Below are positions 22,908 through 28,406 of a DNA stretch of 28,406 nucleotides, one piece after another. This stretch comes from a virus. The notes under the pieces were generated by a model. That model was given only the letters and a program-made list of their open reading frames with translations, was not told the origin of the DNA and searched no databases. Position numbers and translations under genes: made by a program. The stretch's first letter is position 1; every line of letters begins with the position of its first letter. The stretch lies in IMG/VR virus record IMGVR_UViG_3300035681_000101, positions 1 through 28,406 of that record; one strand, given 5' to 3'.

Positions 22908-23379
22908 ATTGGTTACCTCTGGGGTGAATGGTGAATGTCACCTGAGCTTCAGCGCCGGGTGCAGGATCAATCGTCCACTGGCTTACACGTCCATTGAAGG
23001 CGTAGTAAACGATGTTTGTGCCGTCCGTTGCTGCGACAACAAACGTGCGATCAATCGTGCCGTTATAAGCATCGCCGCGAAGCAGAAGAAGAACCGTATC
23101 TGACGGATTCCATGCCGCTACGCATGTCAAAGATGTTGGAGCGGATTGAACCGGGATCTTGTCAGATTGACGCGAACCAGCAACCGAGAAGTTAGCCACC
23201 GCATCATCTTGCCCAAAAGCAGGTATCGCTTCGACAGGAACAAGATTAGAGGAGACTGCGATAGCCGAAACGCTTGCAACCACAGAAAGGTTCGCAGTTG
23301 TCAACGGGGTTGGAGTTGCAGTTGGTTGGCAATACAGCGAGGCTGAAAAGCCGGGTAAAACTTTAGTTGGAAGAGCCAT
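22885..23379 (-). CDS. Major tail tube protein
   Basis: A 164-residue beta-rich protein beginning MALPTKVLPGFSASLYCQPTA, with IPAFGQDDAVANFSVAGSRQSDKIPVQ and a C-terminal VSQWTIDPAPGAEAQVTFTIHPRG. The length and pattern fit the siphovirus tail tube subunit (lambda V-like); GxxxxxFTI strands at the end are typical of tube/Hcp folds. GAGG lies upstream of the ATG. Its place ahead of the chaperone and tape measure genes fits. Confidence 0.78.
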   Translation of the reverse strand: MALPTKVLPGFSASLYCQPTATPTPLTTANLSVVASVSAIAVSSNLVPVEAIPAFGQDDAVANFSVAGSRQSDKIPVQSAPTSLTCVAAWNPSDTVLLLLRGDAYNGTIDRTFVVAATDGTNIVYYAFNGRVSQWTIDPAPGAEAQVTFTIHPRGNQYGWSNNV

Positions 23380-23390
23380 TTTTCACCTCA

Positions 23391-23795
23391 CTAAGCAGGA
23401 ATGTCTAAAGTGCAATCAAGAACGATTTGATTTAATTTGCTGTCATTGTCGTAGGTGTGAAAGAGCCAATCAACATCGACCTTTGACACAAAAAAGAGAC
23501 CACCAAAAGTACCTTGATAACCGTGTAAGGCATCCACAATCTGCTGCGCCTTACTAAAACAATTCGCCATCAACTGTGCAAACACTGTAGCCTGAAACAC
23601 CGGTCTGTCTATACCCTTCACCGATTGCGGCCCCGTATACACCGGCTGATGTACATCTCTGAGCTGCCACGTTACAAAAGTCGGTTCGCTTGCAAAGTTA
23701 CGGTTAAACACTGCATAAACTGGAGTCGGTGTGCAAACTGTGACTAGTTGCGCTTGTATCGCTTGAGCATAAACAACCGCGCTATTTTGCCCCAT
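23391..23795 (-). CDS. Tail completion/terminator-like protein
   Basis: A 134-residue protein starting MGQNSAVVYAQAIQAQLVTVC, with YAVFNRNFASEPTFVTWQLRDV, RPVFQATVFAQLMANCFSKAQQIVDALHG and a C-terminal QIVLDCTLDIP. The alternation of a beta sheet and a helix around QATVFAQ-AQQIVDAL matches DUF3168/lambda U-type proteins that cap the tail tube at the head. It lies one gene upstream of the tube gene. Confidence 0.75.
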   Translation of the reverse strand: MGQNSAVVYAQAIQAQLVTVCTPTPVYAVFNRNFASEPTFVTWQLRDVHQPVYTGPQSVKGIDRPVFQATVFAQLMANCFSKAQQIVDALHGYQGTFGGLFFVSKVDVDWLFHTYDNDSKLNQIVLDCTLDIPA

Positions 23796-23796
23796 A

Positions 23797-24138
23797 TCAG
23801 ACCGCCACGCTAGGCTCGTTTCTGTAGCACATCAGAGAGACCCACTGTCTGTCATCGTGCTCAAAAACCTCTGCGATTCGCCAACTGTTTCCTCTAAATG
23901 TAATCGAGTAATCCTCTTGATTATCCGAGATCGTTCTCATGTTGGGCGTGTAGTTCACAATGAAGTCCATCATGTTGTCGTATTGCCTGAATTTTTCTAA
24001 CGTGCGAATCCGATTGTGAACCGACTTAGTCTTTGCTCGCGTCTTAAACCAAAGCGTTTCCACCGTCGTTTGCTCACCCAAATTCGTGATGGTGAACGAC
24101 AGATTATTGATGCTTATCTCGTCGACGCGTAAGACCAT
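23797..24138 (-). CDS. Head-tail adaptor/stopper protein
   Basis: A 113-residue beta-rich protein (ISINNLSFTITNLGEQTTVETLWFKTRAKTKSV..., then SITFRGNSWRIAEVFEHDDRQWVSLMC) of the size and order of head-tail joining proteins of the SPP1 gp16/HK97 gp7 class. It follows the gp6-like connector and precedes the tail terminator. Only weak ribosome binding signals were seen. Assignment mainly by position and beta pattern. Confidence 0.65.
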   Translation of the reverse strand: MVLRVDEISINNLSFTITNLGEQTTVETLWFKTRAKTKSVHNRIRTLEKFRQYDNMMDFIVNYTPNMRTISDNQEDYSITFRGNSWRIAEVFEHDDRQWVSLMCYRNEPSVAV

Positions 24139-24145
24139 TCTTAGC

Positions 24146-24790
24146 TCACATTACGAGTGGCTTGTACACGCGCAAAAGCTGATCCACTGCAAAAGGAATC
24201 TGCTTTAGATTCTCAGCGGATGTAGCCGAGCGATTGTTGTACAAGTGAGTGAGAAGCATGAGACCGGCCTGCTTGACTACAGGATACTGACCGATTACAG
24301 AGCCTTGTAAGGTGTACTGACAAAGCATCGGAGCGGTCATGTAAGTGTTGATATTGTTGGGAACCTCAAATAAAACAATTTTGTTCCCTGTTGGGTCGTA
24401 GTAATAGTTTGAGCTTGTGATCGTCGTTAAGACCGGAGGGTTCAAGTCGTTGTAATACTTCACCCAGTTTATGGTCACACCATTCTGCGAGACTTCGGGT
24501 AGATCAAGACTTACAGGTGCAGCCATAAGCCCCGAAATCATGTAGGAAGCCTGATAGGTGACGTTAAAGACCGGGACACCTAAGTAGTCCTCAATCGCCA
24601 TCCGTGTGGCGAGCTCCAACTGAGCAAGGTAATCGTCCTGTGACTCATCTTGAAACAAATTCAACTGGTTGGTGATTTCCTCAAACGTCAGCCATTGAGT
24701 GACCGAATCTCGACCGCTCTCAATGACCTTTGAGTAGTTGAACGGGTTTCTTGAACCCGCTCCGAAGTTACCTTGCAGTTGTGATGGCAT
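24146..24790 (-). CDS. gp6-like head-tail connector
   Basis: A 214-residue protein with the gp6-like helical core WLTFEEITNQLNLFQDESQDDYLAQLELATRMAIEDYLGVPVF (about residues 38-80). This is the usual HK97 gp6/lambda W-type connector motif of four to five helices. A beta insertion follows (VSQNGVTINWVKYYNDLNPPVL). It forms the ring under the portal that takes the adaptor and tail. It lies directly after the second capsid gene. Confidence 0.88.
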   Translation of the reverse strand: MPSQLQGNFGAGSRNPFNYSKVIESGRDSVTQWLTFEEITNQLNLFQDESQDDYLAQLELATRMAIEDYLGVPVFNVTYQASYMISGLMAAPVSLDLPEVSQNGVTINWVKYYNDLNPPVLTTITSSNYYYDPTGNKIVLFEVPNNINTYMTAPMLCQYTLQGSVIGQYPVVKQAGLMLLTHLYNNRSATSAENLKQIPFAVDQLLRVYKPLVM

Positions 24791-24791
24791 C

Positions 24792-25817
24792 TTAGGTTCC
24801 GATCAAACGTACACCGGCAGTTACATCACGAACGGTCGAGACCATCCGCTTCTCAGCATAGATCGTAATCGTTCCGGGTTGGGTCTGCTCCATTCTCTGA
24901 AGCGTCATCTCTGAATGATCGACGATCCACATAAACCGCGGCCAGTTTGCAAGATAAATCGGAGAAGCACCAGCAGCGGGAGCATCCAAATAAGGATTAG
25001 CAATAACCGGCCAGCCCATAATGTTTACCGCAGGGCCTTCGTCTTTCTCGCCTACTTCTACAAGCGCGTAAGAATTACCAGAGTGGGCATACTCTCTGAG
25101 AATCTGAATAGCTGTCGGGTGCATCATCCACGCGGTTCCCGGCATTCTCCAAAACTGACCGGGAAGAGCATTAGCAACGTCTACAAGCGTTTCCCACTCA
25201 AGGTTCGTATGTGTAAAGCCCACTGTGTTAAGTGTGTGTATGCCCGCTGTTATAGCCGTTCCTGACGTTCCGTAAGCAGCGGATGATCCAGCAGTGCCAG
25301 CGTACATCTTCAAGCCTCTAAGGCCGTTTGTAGCGCCTGTGGAGGTTGTTGTAGAGCCTGCCTGATCGTTATTGATTGCCATAGACGCAGCTTCGATCTG
25401 GCTAAATTCCATTGCGAGATCTTCAACAAGTGCAGCGTCTAATCCGTTAATGTCATCCATCGCCGCTGCCCTGATTGGCATCTGAGCGGAAATAACACGC
25501 ATCGGAAGCTGCCAAATGGATGTGGCGATATTGGGTGAGCCTGAGTTCGCGTTGACCGTGTAGCCCCACGGGTTTGTGGAGTTAGCAGCGTTACCCGTTT
25601 TGACAACAAACTGAATATCCGAGTCTGCCGTCATTGTCTGATTTGCATAAACCCGAAATGGGTTCCAGTAACGAAGGGATGCAAACACATCCTCGTTGTA
25701 AACGCGACCGCCAACCCCGCTGCCTGAGCCGGTTAGGGCTGAGGCTTCCGCGAGGTTGACAGTGCTTTTGCCCTGTTGAAGAGCCTCTTTCAAGCCTTCC
25801 AAAATTACCTGTTTCAT
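24792..25817 (-). CDS. Second HK97-fold major capsid paralogue, no delta domain
   Basis: A 341-residue protein clearly related end to end to the upstream capsid gene: both have ASALTGSG, VGGR, a VKTGNA motif, WGYTV, ATSIWQ, PIRxAAxDDIxGL, NNDQxG, GLRGLxxYAG and a terminal TVRD/SVRD-x-x-A-G-V-R. The N-terminal delta domain (about 83 residues of the paralogue) is absent, so this form starts near the equivalent of the mature capsid. I chose ATG at 25815-25817, with GGAGAG about 4-5 bases upstream; a longer frame would start at a TTG inside the previous stop. It may be a minor or vertex subunit; no decisive residue separates that from a duplicate. Confidence 0.85.
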   Translation of the reverse strand: MKQVILEGLKEALQQGKSTVNLAEASALTGSGSGVGGRVYNEDVFASLRYWNPFRVYANQTMTADSDIQFVVKTGNAANSTNPWGYTVNANSGSPNIATSIWQLPMRVISAQMPIRAAAMDDINGLDAALVEDLAMEFSQIEAASMAINNDQAGSTTTSTGATNGLRGLKMYAGTAGSSAAYGTSGTAITAGIHTLNTVGFTHTNLEWETLVDVANALPGQFWRMPGTAWMMHPTAIQILREYAHSGNSYALVEVGEKDEGPAVNIMGWPVIANPYLDAPAAGASPIYLANWPRFMWIVDHSEMTLQRMEQTQPGTITIYAEKRMVSTVRDVTAGVRLIGT

Positions 25818-25833
25818 AGTCTCTCCAAAAGGG

Positions 25834-25851
25834 AGAGGGCTTGCGCCCTCT
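25834..25851 (-). promoter_or_regulatory. GCAA-tetraloop hairpin between the two capsid genes
   Basis: Coding-strand AGAGGGC pairs perfectly with GCCCTCT across a GCAA (GNRA) loop. It lies right after the first capsid stop codon and before the GGAGAG of the second capsid gene. The tract that follows is TCCCTTTT, not a clean T-run, so it is more likely an mRNA stability or processing element than a strong terminator. Confidence 0.7.
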
Positions 25852-25855
25852 TTTA

Positions 25856-27205
25856 TCAAGCAGCCGTACCGGTCGAACGATAACGAACACCAGCGTTAGG
25901 ATCGCGCACCGAAGTGGCTGCACGAGTCTCGCCATAGAATGTTATAGATCCCGGAACTGTCTGGTCGTATCTCCTGAGAACCATTGAGAGACGCATGACG
26001 ATGGTGTGGAACTGTTGCCAGTCCGCGAAATACATTGGATAGTAGGACGTAGTCCCTGCTGCGCCGGTGGTGGGCTGGCTAGGATTGTCGACATACTTGT
26101 TAACTGCAACCTTGAAGCCGAGCAATTCACCAACAATGCCATCGGTGCGCGAAACACCGTCAACATAGATCGGACGGCCTTGCAGATCGACTAACCCACG
26201 GATGCCCTGAAGCAGGATCGGGTTAATCATGAACGCTGCTGTCGGTGTCCAATACTGCTGTGGCAGGCTGTAAATAAAGTTCACTACGTCTTTGTAGTTC
26301 ACATTATTTGCGGCAACCGTGTTGGCGTTGGTGGTCAACTGATCGTAGGTAGCAAGGTTATGCAAACCGTTGGTGGTTGCAGTTCCCGAAGTACCAAACG
26401 AAGCCGTCGAGCAAGAACCGCCCGTGTAGGTTGCATTAGCACCAGCGTACTGATCTAAACCGCGCAAGCCATCAGCGCCGCCCGTCGTTACAGAAGTTCC
26501 GGTTCCCGACTGATCGTTGTTCTGGATCATCGAGGTCGCCATTGCCTGCTGGAACTCCATCAGCATATCGTCAACAACGTTAGCCTCTAAGCCGTCGATG
26601 TCATCAAGTGCTGCCGTACGGATGGGGAACTGAGCATTTAAGTCCTTAAGGATCACTTGCCAAATGCTTGTGGCTTCAGTCGTGGGTGTGCCGTTGTTTT
26701 GAACGGTGTAGCCCCACTGAGCACCTGCATTGCCGGTTTTGACGCGGAACTGATAAGCCGAACCGTCAGTTGCAACGATACGCGACAGATCCATCAAAGG
26801 ATTTCCGAGACGCTTTGCAGCGAACACGGGATCGTAAGCTGTACGGCCACCAACGTCGTAGCCAGAACCCGTAAGAGCCGAGGCTTCCTTGATGTACGCT
26901 TCGCACTGGTCGACAGATTCAAAGATCTTGACTTCGCGCTCGATGTTGTTACCGGCCTTCATGTACTCCTTAAGAACGTCTTTGAAGCGACGATTTGCTT
27001 CGCCACGGACGGTCTTGTGGATAGGACGGATGATCGAAGGAGCGGCAACTTTTGCCTCTAAAGCGGCAATCTTTGCTTCGGTTTCGGTCTTAAGCGACTC
27101 GACAGCCTCAGCAACTTTTGCCTCGACAGCCTGTGCGGTTTCTGCCAATTTGGCAGCGCTAGATGCTTCGATTGCATCCAGTTTTTCAATGACTTTTTCC
27201 AACAT
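25856..27205 (-). CDS. Major capsid protein (HK97 fold) with delta domain
   Basis: A 449-residue HK97-type capsid protein. Residues 1-55 are a strong coiled coil (LEKVIEKLDAIEASSAAKLAETA...) serving as the delta/scaffold domain, joined by a basic linker (about 56-107) likely cleaved by the protease encoded just upstream. The capsid fold starts near ASALTGSGYDVGGR (108-121), with the E-loop (RVKTGNAGAQWGYTV), P-domain segments (FPIRTAALDDIDGLEANVVDDMLMEF) and the A-domain end (GSITFYGETRAATSVRDPNAGVR). AGGAG precedes the ATG. The adjacent second capsid gene is a shorter paralogue. Confidence 0.93.
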   Translation of the reverse strand: MLEKVIEKLDAIEASSAAKLAETAQAVEAKVAEAVESLKTETEAKIAALEAKVAAPSIIRPIHKTVRGEANRRFKDVLKEYMKAGNNIEREVKIFESVDQCEAYIKEASALTGSGYDVGGRTAYDPVFAAKRLGNPLMDLSRIVATDGSAYQFRVKTGNAGAQWGYTVQNNGTPTTEATSIWQVILKDLNAQFPIRTAALDDIDGLEANVVDDMLMEFQQAMATSMIQNNDQSGTGTSVTTGGADGLRGLDQYAGANATYTGGSCSTASFGTSGTATTNGLHNLATYDQLTTNANTVAANNVNYKDVVNFIYSLPQQYWTPTAAFMINPILLQGIRGLVDLQGRPIYVDGVSRTDGIVGELLGFKVAVNKYVDNPSQPTTGAAGTTSYYPMYFADWQQFHTIVMRLSMVLRRYDQTVPGSITFYGETRAATSVRDPNAGVRYRSTGTAA

Positions 27206-27215
27206 TTTGATTCTC

Positions 27216-27974
27216 CTAACGGGTTGAAATAGCTTTCAGCAGCTCGCGGTATTCGAGCGCTTTCAGCAACTCCGCCGCATCAGACTCACTCTGAGTGGCA
27301 GTTTGTTGATCGCCCACAGCATCACGCTGTTCCAAAATGGCTTTCAACACACCGGACGCGGCGGTCGCATCCCGGCGAGATAGCCCTGCATCACGCAAAG
27401 CCTTCTCAATCGTTCTCGGATTGGGTTTTGTACCCATCCAATACTCAAGTCTACTGATCTCAGCCTTCGGATTATTAGGCTGCATCACGATAGAAACCTC
27501 GGCCAGACCACCTTTGACGATCTGAAAGAACATGTCGGGATCGTCTGTAGGCTCGCCGTTTTCATCCACCATTTGATACTCATCTGCGTAAGCACCGACA
27601 GAAACGCCACCAACCATCCGGGGCGATTCCTTCATGATCGTATAAAGATCAGACCCGGAAGTGGTGTTCAGGAAGATCTTTCCTGTGCCGGTCATACCTT
27701 CGTCCGTAATATCGAATTTCGACCACTCACCGACAGGCATCATGTCTGAGGAGTGTTGAAAATACATCGGAAGCGGCCTTCCTGCTTCCATCCACATCTC
27801 GTGCCACGCCTCAAAAGCCTCTGGCGTATAAAAGAACCGTCGACCGTCTGCGCCTTCTCTCGCGCCCCACGTCGTAAGGGTGGCTTCGATTTCACCCGTG
27901 GGCTCGCCCGTTGCCTCGTCAGCTTTGCGGCCTAATTCGACCTTAGCTTCGTAAAAAAACGTCACGTTTTTCAT
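27216..27974 (-). CDS. HK97-like prohead protease
   Basis: A 252-residue protein with the S78-type prohead protease triad: His74 in YFQHSSD, Ser125 in GGVSVGA and Glu159 in LAEVSIV. It removes the capsid delta domain during maturation. It starts at the ATG at 27974 with GAGG 5 bases upstream; a longer frame to 28049 would overlap the previous gene. The C-terminal 70 residues (AEISRLEYWMGT..., then helical) are a typical extension. It precedes the capsid gene as usual. Confidence 0.9.
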   Translation of the reverse strand: MKNVTFFYEAKVELGRKADEATGEPTGEIEATLTTWGAREGADGRRFFYTPEAFEAWHEMWMEAGRPLPMYFQHSSDMMPVGEWSKFDITDEGMTGTGKIFLNTTSGSDLYTIMKESPRMVGGVSVGAYADEYQMVDENGEPTDDPDMFFQIVKGGLAEVSIVMQPNNPKAEISRLEYWMGTKPNPRTIEKALRDAGLSRRDATAASGVLKAILEQRDAVGDQQTATQSESDAAELLKALEYRELLKAISTR

Positions 27975-27981
27975 GCGAACC

Positions 27982-28406
27982 TCACATAAATCTAAATGAA
28001 CTGGAACTACTCTGTAAAATCCTTTGCGCGGAATGCAAAAGCGCATCATCTGAATTTATTGGGGCTAAACCCATTTCTTGTATGACATAAGGAGGCGATT
28101 GATACCACTTAACAATTGATTCTTTAGTTCCCTTTGGTCTTTCTTTTGCTCTTTCTAAACACACTTCAATTCCGGGATCAATTAAAATAAATTCCACATT
28201 TTGGTCACGATACAAATGAATATGTTCTTGTTTTGGATTTGTGTGGATAATATATGCGTCAAATTTTACGCCTTGCATCACTTTTCGTATAGCGGCATCA
28301 CGCACAGCAAAAGCCACTTCTCTTATGTCGCCTGTTGATTTATGGCTTACAGATGACCCTAAAGCCTTTGCAAGAGCATCAAAATCAACAACTACATCGT
28401 CCGGCG
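27982..28406 (-). CDS. P-loop kinase-like protein, truncated by window edge
   Basis: The frame is open to the right edge, so the start lies outside. The visible 140 residues show a kinase-like second half: AIRKVMQGVKFDAYIIHTNP, a strand EFILIDPGIEVCLERAKERPKG resembling the LID/arginine region of small P-loop nucleotide or polynucleotide kinases, and a C-terminal helix. The Walker A motif would be upstream and cannot be checked. Such AAA/kinase-like genes occur between portal and protease genes in some phages. Its role in the head operon is unclear. Confidence 0.6.
   Translation of the reverse strand, partial: PDDVVVDFDALAKALGSSVSHKSTGDIREVAFAVRDAAIRKVMQGVKFDAYIIHTNPKQEHIHLYRDQNVEFILIDPGIEVCLERAKERPKGTKESIVKWYQSPPYVIQEMGLAPINSDDALLHSAQRILQSSSSSFRFM

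Noticed and set aside
25817-25859. Longer version of the second capsid protein starting at TTG
   Set aside because: The 14 extra codons lie over the hairpin and the GGAGAG site; the ATG at 25817 has correct spacing.
27975-28049. Longer protease start at 28049
   Set aside because: It would overlap the upstream kinase-like gene by 68 bases; the ATG at 27974 has GAGG at good spacing and begins with the usual protease N-terminus.

Overview
This window is a piece of a tailed-phage genome, free phage or prophage. It lies in a siphovirus-like genome with an HK97-type capsid and a long non-contractile tail. A tape-measure protein, a tail tube and a J-like tail-tip protein are present, and no contractile sheath is seen. 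The lysis genes (GH108 muramidase, 3-TM holin family) and the ERF/YqaJ/SSB recombination set point to a Gram-negative, probably aquatic proteobacterial, host. That host call is inference. No integrase, repressor, tRNA or CRISPR array is visible.

Layout. (1) 1-1534, minus strand: an O-like replication protein, an HNH protein and a small nuclease-like protein, running off the left edge. (2) 1535-1629: a divergent promoter gap. (3) 1630-5033, plus strand: a compact early recombination block with start/stop overlaps. It holds an ERF annealing protein, a PD-(D/E)XK-like protein, a YbcO/DUF1364-like Cys/His protein, SSB and a YqaJ exonuclease, plus small unknown genes. (4) 4963-28406, minus strand: the late region, transcribed right to left. 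Its order is kinase-like protein (cut by the edge), prohead protease, two tandem major capsid paralogues, head-tail connector and adaptor, tail completion protein, tail tube, gp10-like protein, tail chaperone with a -1 frameshift site, tape measure, distal tail proteins, GNAT protein, J-like tip protein with S74 chaperone, glycosyltransferase, a 6.8 kb adhesin/fibre cassette, and lysis genes. The two big blocks converge and overlap at their ends near 5000.

The genes form a standard capsid, tail, host-recognition and lysis programme plus a recombination-dependent replication module. The parts I find least ordinary are: two clearly homologous HK97-fold capsid genes side by side, the second lacking the N-terminal delta (scaffold) domain; a GNRA-loop hairpin between them; a fibre built of 17 near-perfect 20-residue repeats interrupted by a glycine-rich domain; a glycosyltransferase embedded in the fibre region; and several overlapping-frame small genes in the early block.

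No stretch over 300 bases lacks a gene. The largest gaps are 1107-1219 (no gene seen; a short C/G inverted repeat near 1176-1187 with no T-tract), 1535-1629 (divergent promoter region) and 12916-12981 (nothing clear). Start codons were moved from the longest reading frame wherever a ribosome binding site or a start/stop overlap supported it.
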